Below the pieces are notes generated by a model. The model was not told where the DNA came from, did no database searches, and saw nothing but the letters and a program-made list of their open reading frames with translations. Source: Mycoplana dimorpha (GTDB lineage Bacteria; Pseudomonadota; Alphaproteobacteria; Rhizobiales; Rhizobiaceae). From it: a DNA stretch of 64,000 nt. The stretch is from positions 62,001 to 126,000 of the forward strand of contig NZ_PZZZ01000008.1 of assembly GCF_003046475.1 (NCBI RefSeq), in the 5' to 3' direction. This document shows, piece by piece, positions 1 through 8,400 of the stretch (position 1 is its first letter; each line of letters starts with the position of its first letter). The position numbers were made by a program, and so were the translations under genes.

Positions 1-26
1 GGCATCACATCAGACGGGAGCTTCCG

Positions 27-248
27 ATGCAGCAACTCACCATATCCGACATGACCTGCAGCCACTGTGTGTGGGCGGTCGAAAAGGCCGTCAAGGCGGT
101 CGACCCGAATGCGAAGGTTGCCGTGAACCTCGAGACTGGCTCGGCTGAGATCGAATCCACGATCGGCACCGAGGCGCTGATCGCGGCAATAGCCGACGCC
201 GGCTATAAGGCGTCGGCTGAGAAGTCCTGCTGCGGCGGCGCTGCCTAG
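27..248 (+). CDS. copZ: CopZ-like heavy-metal-associated (HMA) copper chaperone
   Basis: A 73-residue protein that is essentially one HMA (ferredoxin-like beta-alpha-beta-beta-alpha-beta) domain. The metal-binding motif MTCSHC has Cys11 and Cys14. The family carries Cu(I) in the cytosol and hands it to CopA-type ATPases or storage proteins. An extra Cys pair lies near the C-terminus (SCCGG), which is seen in some rhizobial copies and might add a metal site. A GGGAG ribosome-binding site lies just before the ATG. It converges on the next gene and their stop codons overlap. Any CopA partner would lie outside the window. Copper specificity is inferred from the family and the neighbour. Confidence 0.9.
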   Translation: MQQLTISDMTCSHCVWAVEKAVKAVDPNAKVAVNLETGSAEIESTIGTEALIAAIADAGYKASAEKSCCGGAA

Positions 249-580
249 GCCGCCATCTTTCGGCAGCTTTCAGCACAGCGGCGGCAGGCATCGACGCAAT
301 TCTGCATGCCCCCGATGCGCTCGCAGTCCTGAGCGCACTCGGTGCAGATCTCCGCGCATTCACCGCATAGGTGCCGGTGATGCTCGGAACCGATGAGCAT
401 GAAGTGCGCCGACGTCCGGCAGATTTCCGCGCAGGCGATCATCAGCGTGAAATGCCGAGGCTCCGTATGCTCGCCGCCAGCCTGCAGGCAGTGGTGCATC
501 GCGGTTGCCAGGCACTCCCGATAGCAGGCCAGGCATTCGTCGATGCAGATCTTCATTTGCGCCGATTGTGGATCGTTCAT
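245..580 (-). CDS. Four-helix-bundle copper-storage-like protein (Csp3-like)
   Basis: A 111-residue protein with 16 cysteines, mostly spaced CxxxC or CxxC along helices (residues 12, 16, 19, 23, 31, 50, 54, 72, 75, 79, 82, 86, 95, 99, 102 and 106), plus many His residues. This is the pattern of the Csp family, in which Cys-lined four-helix bundles store many Cu(I) ions. There is no signal peptide, so a cytosolic Csp3-type protein is expected. An AGGGGA ribosome-binding site precedes the ATG. It is convergent with the copper chaperone gene, and the stops share the palindrome CCTAGG. The two may exchange Cu(I); that is inference. Confidence 0.88.
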   Translation of the reverse strand: MNDPQSAQMKICIDECLACYRECLATAMHHCLQAGGEHTEPRHFTLMIACAEICRTSAHFMLIGSEHHRHLCGECAEICTECAQDCERIGGMQNCVDACRRCAESCRKMAA

Positions 581-617
581 CCGGAAATCCCCTGCAAGGC
601 CGGAGGATCACCCGTCA

Positions 618-833
618 TCAGTGGTGATGCGAGCCACCATTGTGGTGGTCGTTGTTGTTGGATGACTTGGAATGAGGGACGGTCTCCGGGGTGGTAACGT
701 TGGCGGGTGAACCGCCGGTGCAGATGTCTCTCAGGTAGGTGAACGGCCCTTTGCCACACAATGTCTGAGCTGAAGCCGGAGCTGTAATGGCGAAACAGAC
801 ACTCGCCAGAAGTGCAATGCTGAGCTTACGCAT
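618..833 (-). CDS. Small secreted protein with His-rich tail (paralogue A)
   Basis: A 71-residue protein of unrecognised family. The start chosen is the ATG after AGAGGAC, which gives a clean signal peptide (basic start, hydrophobic stretch, cleavage after ASA or AQ at about residue 23). The mature part has two cysteines in the context LCGKGPFTYLRDICTGG, then a Ser/Asn-rich linker and a C-terminal run with five His residues. A second copy lies 350 bases away on the same strand, with the signal peptide and core nearly identical. The His tail and the neighbouring copper genes suggest metal binding in the periplasm; this is inference. Confidence 0.7.
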   Translation of the reverse strand: MRKLSIALLASVCFAITAPASAQTLCGKGPFTYLRDICTGGSPANVTTPETVPHSKSSNNNDHHNGGSHHH

Positions 834-1180
834 GGTCAGTCCTCTTGGTTGAAGGACCTCCATCAGGACGCCGCGCCGGGGCTGCGATGCGAACCAGAGG
901 CTGGCCTGGATACCGCCAAGCTCAGCGTAGTCGGGCAGTCGGGGCGCGGACCTCCATCAAGGAGGTCCGCTACATGGATGATAATAACACACTCCACGAC
1001 ATTTGTTTCCGCCCCGCCGTTCTGGCAGCTAAAAAACTTAAATCGGTTTGCGTGTGCGGGTGCCATCAACGGTCGTCTGTGTCACCAGCCTGGCCTGTCA
1101 GGCTGGCTCGCCAGGTTCGTTGGCACTCGGAGCCGCCGACTGTTGCATCGACGCCCTCGCCTTCCTCAACGGCTAGCGGG
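834..1180. other. Intergenic region between the two secreted paralogues
   Basis: About 350 bases without a convincing gene. Short open frames here have no homology I recognise and no good start signal. It contains a perfect 10-bp hairpin at 946-970. Of the 13 bases at 948-960, the first 12 also occur at 854-865. Otherwise it is presumably the promoter region of the downstream paralogue on the minus strand. Confidence 0.5.
946..970. repeat. Perfect inverted repeat, 10-bp stem
   Basis: Positions 946-955 and 961-970 are exact reverse complements around the loop ATCAA. There is no T-tract on either side, so it is not a standard intrinsic terminator. On the minus strand it lies in the probable leader of the 618-833 gene. 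The left arm repeats part of the sequence at 854-865 beside that gene's ribosome-binding site, so pairing between the two regions is possible. Confidence 0.7.
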
Positions 1181-1465
1181 TCACCCCGTCACTGGCATCT
1201 TGGCGCCGTTTTGGTGCTTGTCACCATTGCGGTTGCTTTTATTGTGATTGTTTTGGCCGGAGTTGGATGACTTGGACGAATTGGACGACTTGGATGACTT
1301 GGAATGCTGGGCGGTCTCCGGGGTGGTAACGTTTGCGGCTGAACCGCCGGTGCAGAGGTTTCTCAAGTAGGTGAATGGCCCATTGCCACACAACGTCTGA
1401 GCTGAAGCCGGAGCGGTGATGGCAAAACAGACACTCGCCAGAACTGCAACAGTGAATCTTTGCAT
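1181..1465 (-). CDS. Small secreted protein with Ser/Asn/Lys-rich tail (paralogue B)
   Basis: A 94-residue paralogue of the 618-833 protein. The ATG at 1465 is chosen because an AGAGGAC ribosome-binding site precedes it and the product then starts with the same signal peptide (shared stretch LASVCFAITAPASAQ). The core LCGNGPFTYLRNLCTGG and the following ANVTTPET are conserved with copy A. The tails differ: here it is a repetitive SKSSNSSKSSNS stretch followed by an Asn/Lys/His-rich segment rather than a His cluster. The pattern fits tandem duplication followed by tail divergence. Function unknown; periplasmic or extracellular location predicted. Confidence 0.7.
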   Translation of the reverse strand: MQRFTVAVLASVCFAITAPASAQTLCGNGPFTYLRNLCTGGSAANVTTPETAQHSKSSKSSNSSKSSNSGQNNHNKSNRNGDKHQNGAKMPVTG

Positions 1466-1612
1466 GGCCTTGTCCTCTTTCAGATAAAGGAGTTCCAGAA
1501 TCCGCGGACTGTAGTGGGGCCGTGCCTTGCGTGCCAACTCAACGGTTAGTCTATCACGAAGGTCCGCCGCACGCGTGGAAACCTGCCGCTGGGACGATTG
1601 TTCCGTTCTGGA

Positions 1613-2077
1613 TTACAACAAACCGATGACGGCCTGCGACCCCAGCGTTGCGGCCGCAAGCGCGAGATACCGGCCCGTCTTTGCAACCGCCACCAGCAGC
1701 AGGAACGACCAGAGCGGCTCGCGAAGCGTTCCGGCGAGAACCGTCAGCGCGTCGCCGAAAATCGGCATCCAGGAGAAGAGCAGCGACCAGCGCCCGTAAC
1801 GCCGGTACCATTTGCCAGCCCGCTCCAGCGAACTGGCATTGGCCGGAAACCAGGGGCGGTCGCGGAATCGTTCGATGCAGCGCCCCAGCCCCCAGTTGCA
1901 GACCGCCCCCAGCACATTGCCGGCGCTGGCGACGAGGAGCAGCCCGGCCAGAGAGAACTCTCCGGACAGGATGAGGCCGACGAGTATGGTCTCGGACTGC
2001 AGCGGCAGCACGGTCGCAGCACCGAACGAGACGATGAACAGCCCCAGGTAGGCACTCAAGCCCATCGCAGCGATCAT
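1613..2077 (-). CDS. YqaA/DedA-type inner-membrane protein
   Basis: A 154-residue hydrophobic protein with about four membrane segments. The family-typical region GNVLGAVCNWGLGR lies near residue 55, and FSWMPIFGDALTVLAG near residue 102. This matches the YqaA branch of the DedA/SNARE-associated (VTT) superfamily, whose better-known members are linked to lipid carrier recycling and envelope homeostasis. The role of the YqaA branch is not defined. An alternative start is the Met five codons in. It follows thyA on the same strand with a 70-base gap. Confidence 0.8.
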   Translation of the reverse strand: MIAAMGLSAYLGLFIVSFGAATVLPLQSETILVGLILSGEFSLAGLLLVASAGNVLGAVCNWGLGRCIERFRDRPWFPANASSLERAGKWYRRYGRWSLLFSWMPIFGDALTVLAGTLREPLWSFLLLVAVAKTGRYLALAAATLGSQAVIGLL

Positions 2078-2147
2078 CGGGCGCGTTTCGCGGTCTGCGC
2101 AGCCGGGCTGCCCCGCGCGCCTCCCCCTTCCATCGCAGCGGTGCCGG

Positions 2148-3065
2148 TCAGACCGCGACCGGCGCTGCGATCGCCGGGTGGGGGTCGTAACCGGTCACTT
2201 CGAAGTCCTCGATCCGGTAGCCGTCGATGCTGTCCGGCTTCCGGAGCAGCCTGAGTTTCGGGAAGGGACGCGGCTCCCTGCGGACAAGTTCGCGCGCCAT
2301 CTCGACGTGGTTGGAGTAGAGGTGCACGTCCCCGCCGGCCCAGATCAGTTCGCCGGGCGTCATGTCGACCTGCTGCGCCACCATCGCAAGAAGGGCCGCC
2401 TGCTGGCAGATGTTGAACGGATTTCCGAGCCCGATGTCGTTCGAGCGCTGCCCGACCAGCAACGAAAGCTTCGGCTTTTCCTGTCCGCCGCCGAGGCCGC
2501 TCACATGGAATTGATAGGTCATGTGGCACGGGTGCAGCGCCATCTGGTCGAGCTCGGCGACGTTCCAGGCGTGAAACACCATGCGGCGGCTGGACGGGTT
2601 CGTCTTCAAGGTTTCGATGACGGCGGCGACCTGGTCGTGTTCCTTGCCGTCCGCATCGCGCCAGCGGCGCCACTGCTTGCCGTAAACGGGGCCGAGATCT
2701 CCCCAGGCCTGCGCGAAATCGTCGTCGGCCAGGATGCGCGCCTCGAAGGCCTCCTGCGATATCTGCTCGCCGGTCGCCTTGCGGTACTTGTCGAGGGGCC
2801 AGTCGGTCCAGATCCGCACGTTGTCGCGCAGCAGCGACTGGATGTTGGTTTGCCCGGTCAAAAACCAGAGCATCTCCTTGACCGCCGTCTTCCAGAAAAC
2901 CCGCTTCGTCGTGTAGACCGGGAACGTGCCGTCCGACAGGTCGAAGCGCATCATCACGCCGAACATCGAGAACGTGCCGACGCCCGTCCGGTCGAGACGG
3001 CGGTCGCCCTTCTCGAGCAGGTGTTCAACAATGTCGAGATACTGGTATTCGGGGTGCCGTGCCAT
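2148..3065 (-). CDS. thyA: Thymidylate synthase
   Basis: A 305-residue ThyA, longer than the 264-residue E. coli enzyme because of an insert after residue 90, as in many proteobacteria. It methylates dUMP to dTMP with methylenetetrahydrofolate. The catalytic Cys180 sits in LHPCHMTYQFHV, the Arg pair PSSRRMVFHAW precedes it, and the dUMP/folate-binding stretch QRSNDIGLGNPFN follows. The usual partner gene folA (dihydrofolate reductase) is not next to it here; the downstream gene is the YqaA-type protein instead. Confidence 0.97.
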   Translation of the reverse strand: MARHPEYQYLDIVEHLLEKGDRRLDRTGVGTFSMFGVMMRFDLSDGTFPVYTTKRVFWKTAVKEMLWFLTGQTNIQSLLRDNVRIWTDWPLDKYRKATGEQISQEAFEARILADDDFAQAWGDLGPVYGKQWRRWRDADGKEHDQVAAVIETLKTNPSSRRMVFHAWNVAELDQMALHPCHMTYQFHVSGLGGGQEKPKLSLLVGQRSNDIGLGNPFNICQQAALLAMVAQQVDMTPGELIWAGGDVHLYSNHVEMARELVRREPRPFPKLRLLRKPDSIDGYRIEDFEVTGYDPHPAIAAPVAV

Positions 3066-3305
3066 TTTCTTAACCTGCGCAAATCGGGCGCACTCTTACG
3101 CACCGCGGCAGCCCATGCAAGGGCGCATCCCCAGCACGACGGACCGAAAGCAGTCACGCCACGGCAAATACCCCGGCGGACCGGGCGATGCCGGCTACAG
3201 TCGTGAGGTGTGGAAACACGGCAGCGGCTGGAAAGCGTCCGCGGTTGTCCCGTGCCGGGATCATGCGCGTTCTCCACCGGCCAGGTCCCGGCCGGTTCTC
3301 GCCGG

Positions 3306-3617
3306 TCAGGCGAGTATGCCGAGCTTGTCCAGTTCCTTGGCGGCCAGATAGTAAAACGTCACGCGCGATTTGGTGCGGTCGCCGGCCATCCTGGCGCAGA
3401 CGGACTCGAGAGCCTTGTCGGCCGCCTCGCCCGTCACGCCCAGTTTCTTGGCGCACCATTTGTCCTTGACCCGATCGAGTTCCTCGCGATCGGAGCAGGA
3501 CACGAGCGAAGAATCGCGATTGCGCAAGGCGATGCCGAGATGGCTGACGATCTTCTTGACCACGGCTTCGTCGGCGGCGCTGTCATATTTGCGGACATCT
3601 GCGAGATAGTCGGTCAT
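3306..3617 (-). CDS. DUF2853 family protein
   Basis: A 103-residue protein matching the DUF2853 family, with the characteristic start MTDYLADVRKYD. It looks like a small all-helical cytosolic protein with two Cys residues (LVSCSDRE and DKWCAKKL). The frame stays open upstream, but the ATG at 3617 is clearly the start because an AAGGAGGAGG ribosome-binding site lies just before it and the upstream sequence does not look coding. The function of the family is unknown. It is divergent from the tmRNA gene. Confidence 0.87.
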   Translation of the reverse strand: MTDYLADVRKYDSAADEAVVKKIVSHLGIALRNRDSSLVSCSDREELDRVKDKWCAKKLGVTGEAADKALESVCARMAGDRTKSRVTFYYLAAKELDKLGILA

Positions 3618-3779
3618 GCTGCCTCCTCCTTGTCCTGTGCGGGTCGACACTGCGGCTCGAGCCAACGGTGGCAGTGTTTCACGCGCGAGTGGCAAGTCAA
3701 GCGCTAATAGAGGTCCGCTCCGCGGGCGCAGGCCTGAAGCAGAATTGTTGCAGCCCCTCTTTTCCTCAGCGTCCGAACC

Positions 3780-4110
3780 TCCTATATGTCGGGTGCTGCC
3801 TCGCGCAGCTATGGCAATAAACGGGCGGTGTAATAAACCCATTGGACCCGGGGGCGGTACCCGGCGCCTCCACCAAAAACCGATCGGCGCGATCGGCTTT
3901 TGCTGGGGGCGAAATAGGATCGACAAGGGCGTAAAGATCGACTTTTTGCTCGGCATTGTACCACCGTTATCGGGCTAAACTTATAGTTGCAAACGACAAC
4001 TATGCTGAAGCACGTCTCGCCGCTTAATCGCGGTGCGACACTTCAAATCAAGCCCTTGCGGGTAGCACCGTAAGGCGGGGTCCGAAGGCACCTGGCAACA
4101 GAAGCCTTCA
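3780..4110 (+). ncRNA. ssrA: Transfer-messenger RNA, circularly permuted two-piece form
   Basis: tmRNA rescues stalled ribosomes and adds a degradation tag. The 3' (acceptor) half is encoded first: a T-arm with stem 3848-3852/3860-3864, acceptor strand 3865-3871, then ACCA at 3872-3875. A processed spacer follows, with a 7-bp hairpin at 3880-3896. The coding half begins at 3905 with GGGGGCG, which pairs with the acceptor strand (one G-U), and continues GAAATAGGATCGAC. The tag frame is 3989-4027. This order is the permuted alphaproteobacterial arrangement. The outer ends (about 3780 and 4110) are estimates. sspB follows directly. Confidence 0.93.
3989..4027 (+). other. tmRNA tag reading frame (ANDNYAEARLAA)
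   Basis: Starting at the resume codon GCA, the frame reads ANDNYAEARLAA and ends in TAA. This is the usual alphaproteobacterial tag, whose C-terminal LAA is recognised by ClpX and whose N-terminal AND...Y part is recognised by SspB in studied species. Confidence 0.95.
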
Positions 4111-4286
4111 CCTTCTCCCCTCTTTCGAAATGGTTTATAGCTTTCGTTTGGAATGACTCGCGGCCGAGATGGTCAGGGGTTGCTCCACAAGGGAGAACGG
4201 CCGGAAAGGCCATTCGCCGTTTGACGCCGGCACCGGTTTTCGGCAAAGAGCGACAAAACGAAAGACAAGCAGAAAGACGGGCACTG

Positions 4287-4814
4287 ATGGCGCAAGACCA
4301 CATCCGCTACGACATACTGGCTCAGGACGCCCTTCGCAGCGTCATCCGCAAGGTCTTGAGCGAAGTGGCGGCGACCGGCCACCTGCCCGGCGATCACCAT
4401 TTCTTCATCACCTTCCTGACCGGGGCGCCGGGCGTGCGGATTTCGCAGCACCTGAAGGCGAAGTACCCCGAGCAGATGACGATCGTCATCCAGCACCAGT
4501 TCTGGGACCTGAAGGTGACCGACAGCCAGTTCGAGATCGGCCTCTCCTTCTCCGACACGCCGGAAAAGCTGGTGATTCCGTTCAACGCAATCCGCGGCTT
4601 CTACGACCCTTCCGTCAGCTTCGAGCTCGAGTTCGACGTCGCGGCGAGCGAGGAGGAGGAGGACGAACAGTCCGCGGAGGTTACCGCCTATCCGGCTGCC
4701 GTCGACACGGCCGCAGATGATGCCGGCGATGCCCCGAAGGCGGGCGGCGACGATGACGGGAAGAAGCCCGGCGCCTCGGTCGTATCGCTCGATTCCTTCC
4801 GCAAGAAGAACTGA
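4287..4814 (+). CDS. sspB: SspB-family (alpha type) adaptor for ssrA-tagged proteins
   Basis: A 175-residue protein. Residues 1-120 form the SspB fold (for example HHFFITFLTGAPGVRIS and IVIQHQFWDL), which binds the ssrA tag and tethers it to ClpXP. An acidic, Ala/Asp/Gly-rich linker (about 121-160) leads to a conserved tail, VVSLDSFRKKN (165-175), in the place where SspB proteins carry their ClpX-docking motif. The frame is open upstream, but the ATG at 4287 gives the typical MAQDHIRYD start. It lies just downstream of ssrA, so tag RNA and tag adaptor are genomic neighbours. The DUF4169 gene follows after 9 bases. Confidence 0.93.
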   Translation: MAQDHIRYDILAQDALRSVIRKVLSEVAATGHLPGDHHFFITFLTGAPGVRISQHLKAKYPEQMTIVIQHQFWDLKVTDSQFEIGLSFSDTPEKLVIPFNAIRGFYDPSVSFELEFDVAASEEEEDEQSAEVTAYPAAVDTAADDAGDAPKAGGDDDGKKPGASVVSLDSFRKKN

Positions 4815-4823
4815 AGGAACGGC

Positions 4824-5021
4824 ATGAGCGGCGACGTCGTCAATCTCCGCCAGTTCCGAAAGCAGAAGGCCCGCGCCGAGAAGGACCGTCAGGCCGAGCA
4901 GAACCGCATCTCCTTCGGCCGCACCAAGGCGGAGAAGACGCGCACGCGCGCGTTGAACGACATGGCCGAAAAGACCCTGGACCAGGGCAAGCTCGAAACG
5001 AGCGACGATCGCCCAAAATGA
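4824..5021 (+). CDS. DUF4169 family protein
   Basis: A 65-residue, highly charged protein of the DUF4169 family, probably one long helix after residue 15 (Lys/Arg/Glu/Gln-rich, no membrane segment). It starts 9 bases after sspB with a GAAGGAA ribosome-binding site, so it is very likely co-transcribed. Its N-terminus, VVNLRQFRKQK (residues 5-15), resembles the C-terminal tail of SspB next door. Function is unknown; a link to ClpXP or tag-dependent proteolysis is inference from that motif and the operon. Confidence 0.88.
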   Translation: MSGDVVNLRQFRKQKARAEKDRQAEQNRISFGRTKAEKTRTRALNDMAEKTLDQGKLETSDDRPK

Positions 5022-5118
5022 TCAGTGTGGCTGGAAAAAGCGATTCCGGTTCCAAGCCTTGGCCGGTGAACTTGATGCGGTCTGACAACCTGTTGAATCG
5101 ATCTGCGAGCCCTGATCG

Positions 5119-5334
5119 GTGATCCGCAAGCACTCCGCCACCTTGCACGGGCACCGCACGAGCTTCACGCTGGAAGAACCGTTCTGGCTTGAGTTGAAGG
5201 CGATCGCAGAAGAGCGCCGGATCCCGTTGGCCGCCCTCCTCTCCGAAATCGACGACGCCCGCCAGCCAGACAGCAACCTGTCCTCGGCACTTCGCGTTTA
5301 TGTGTTGGAGGCGGTCAAGGCGAAGGCCGGCTGA
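5119..5334 (+). CDS. Ribbon-helix-helix domain protein
   Basis: A 71-residue protein with a GTG start. The pattern RTSFTLEEPFWLELKAIAEE followed by LAALLSEIDDARQ matches the ribbon-helix-helix (RHH_4) family common in alphaproteobacteria: a beta strand with polar side chains that pairs in a dimer and can contact DNA, then two helices. Members are often annotated as aryl-sulfate sulfotransferase-like or DNA-binding, without proof. It follows DUF4169 by 97 bases on the same strand. Its target is unknown. Confidence 0.82.
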   Translation: MIRKHSATLHGHRTSFTLEEPFWLELKAIAEERRIPLAALLSEIDDARQPDSNLSSALRVYVLEAVKAKAG

Positions 5335-5449
5335 CCTCTCCGAATTGCGGGACGAACCGCAAGACACAAAGGCAGCGGCGGTTTCGCGACCGGTTTGATG
5401 GCGATGGACGGGCAGTGCTGTCTCGACCGAATGATCCGCTGGCAGAACG

Positions 5450-8400
5450 TCAGTTGACGCCTGGCAACGTGTCGAATTTCAGGCTTCCGCCGTCGATCGG
5501 CGGCAGGTCCTTGCGGATGATGCGGCCGTCCGGGGCGGCGAGAAATCCGTCCCGGCGCTGCTCCGGCGCGGCCCGGCGCTCCTCTTCGGCTTTCGCGGCC
5601 TCCGCCTTCGCCGCCTCCCCCGCGCGTAGCCGCTCCTTCGCCGCCTCGCGGCGTCGCTCTTCTTCTGCGGCCTGGAGGCGCGCCGCTTCGGAAAGCGCTG
5701 CCCGCGTTTGCTGGCGCGATCGGTAGAGCGCCGCCTCGCGCCGCAGCCGCTGCTTCTCCAGGACGGCCGCCTGCAGCATCTCGACGCGCCGCCGCTCCCG
5801 CTCGAACCGCCGCATCGACAGGTAGTTGCCGAGCGGCTGCGCATCGACGCTCATCCGGGGCGCGCCGATCGGCCCGTCGAAACGCAGCACCACCTCCGGC
5901 TCGCCGCCCGTGACGGCCTCCTCGCCGGCCCGCAGGCGCACAACGATCTGCGCCGCGAGCGTCCGCTCGACAAGGTTCAGTTCGCCGCCGCCGCTGTAAC
6001 TCGCCGCACCGTCCTCCCCCGTGATGGCGTCGGCTCGAAGCTTGCCGGAAGCGATCGTGAAGGGGACGTTGACGGCGCCGAGCAGCGCCTCGCCGCCCAG
6101 CGCCGTGCCGCGGGCAATCCTGTCCACCGTCTTGTCTGTGATCTCGCCATCGACGGAATCGGCGGCGGCGAGGATCGCGCCGAAACCGTCGCTGCGGATG
6201 CCGTGCAGCCGCAGGCCGTTGATCCGCGCCTCGCCCGAGCCGCTGGCGGATTCCATCATGGCGGCGACGCTCTTGCCGGAGGCGTCGATCGCCAGGGTCA
6301 GGTGGCTGCTGCCTTCTGCAACCGGGTCCCCTCCCTCCCTCGCCCAGACGATGCGGGACAGATCGGCCCCGGCAAGCGACAGGCGCGTCTCGAACAGGCC
6401 GGTGGCATCGGCATTGCCAAGCCTGATCCGACCGGAGAGCGTGCCCCCGAGCCAGTCGCCGGCGACGTCGGAGAGTGCGAAATCGGCCCCCGTCCACTTG
6501 AGCGCCGCCTTGAAGTCCTCGACCGGCCCATAGAGACCCGTCCAGAACCGTTTGGCGGCGAGCCTGATGTCGAAATTCGCGTCGCCGTGGACCGGATTGG
6601 CGAAGGGGGCGCGGCTAAGCCCCTGCCCGTCGGCATCCTCGACCGGACTGAGAACGCCCTCTGCGAGCCAGGCGAAATCCAGCGTATCGAAAGTGAGACT
6701 GCCGGTTCCCGTCGGGATTGCCGCCGTTCGATCGATCGCAAGTTCGCCGGTCACCCCGTTCCGGTCGAACTTACTGTCGATGCCGGTCAGCCGGATCGAA
6801 CTGCCATCTATGACGGCCTTCGCCTTGAGGGCCGCGGGCAGGCCGGCCCCGCTCTGCGGCAGGACGATGCCGTTCATCAGCAGGTAGGGTTCGATATCGC
6901 TTGTGGTACCCGTAACGTCGAACTGCCCGCTCAGGAACCGTTTCGCGGAAAGATCCGCCTTGCCAGCGGCCGTCAGCGATGTGCCACCGGCGCTGAAGGA
7001 GAAGCTCAAGTCGGCCGGCCCCGGGCCGCGCTGTGCAGCCTTGACGGTGACCGTGCCATCGGACTCGGCATCGAACGGCAGCGGCTCGAGGCCGATCTGC
7101 CCGGCGAGCACGACCGTGCGCGGGTTCTCGAGCGTCGCCCGCGCCTCGATGTTCCGGCCCGCGAGGAAATCACCGAAGGCGTCGGCGGAGAGCCGCGCAT
7201 CGATACGGCCGCCATTGACGCTTCCCGACAGGATGGCCCCCACCGGGCCCTCCGGATCACCGGGCAGCGCCAGCGTCAGCTTCAGGTCGGCATCGTCGTA
7301 ATATCCGGCGCTCGCGACCAGCCGCGCCAGGGCCGGATGGGCCGGCAGGTGCCGCTTCAGCATCTCCATGACGGGACGCATTTCATTCGCACGCAACGCG
7401 AGATCGAGCCCTGCCGAAGGCGATGCGACCGTGCCGCCGACCTGCCCCTTGGCGGAGATCGACGCACCGGCGAGCGAAGCGATGTCGAGCCGACTGACCT
7501 CCAGCGCGCCGTCCTTGAGCGAAAGGACTGCGTCGACGTCGCGCGCCTCCTCGCCGAATGCTGCAAAGCGCTCGGCCCGGAGGTTCAGCGCGATCGAATG
7601 GTGAAGCAAGGCGGCCGAGGAGGCGTCGCCGGCGACCATCCCCGTCAGTGCCCGCAGGGTCTCGATCTCGACGCGATCACCACCCAGTTCGATCGACAGC
7701 GCCGGTGTTTCGCCCGCGCGCGACTGGCGCTCGATGCGCCCCTTCAGCGTGGCGCCATTGGCGGCGAGCTCAAGGTTCTCGAAACGCTGCAGGTCCTCGC
7801 GAAGATCGACGTCGGCCGAGAAACCGGCACTGCCGAGCTTGCGGATCTCCGGATCGACCGACCCGGCCAGCCAGGCTGCCAGTCCCGACGGCTGCCTGGA
7901 GGCGACCAGCAGGTTGCCGGAAAAACCGGGCCTGTCGGCGAGCGTCAGCCGTCCCTTGGCCTCCAGGGTCGTGCGGCCGGGAAACTGCGCGGTGCCGCGG
8001 GAGACGAGCCAGCCGTCGCCGTCCGGCTCCACGTCGACCAGCACATCCCGGACGGTGGTGTCGCCGACGATGATCGCCGGCAGTTTGAGGCTGGCGCGGC
8101 CGGGCACCTGCGGGACGGGAATGTCGCCGAGGATCGAAAGCATGTCCTGCAGGCGCTGGCGGGCCGACACCTGGGTGTTGCGCCCCGTCTTGCCTTGTCC
8201 GCCGCTCTTGCCGATGCGGGTGACGTCGATCTGCTGACCATCGGCGATCAGCAGAAACTCCGGCTTCCTGCCGGTGTCGAGCGTGGCCTCGCCCGTGACG
8301 ACATAGGGGTCTGCGGGGTCGCCGACCTGGAAATGGTAGCGCGGCACCCGCACGCGCTCGTTGGACAGCTCGAAGTCACCCGTAACGCGGATCGGCTTCG

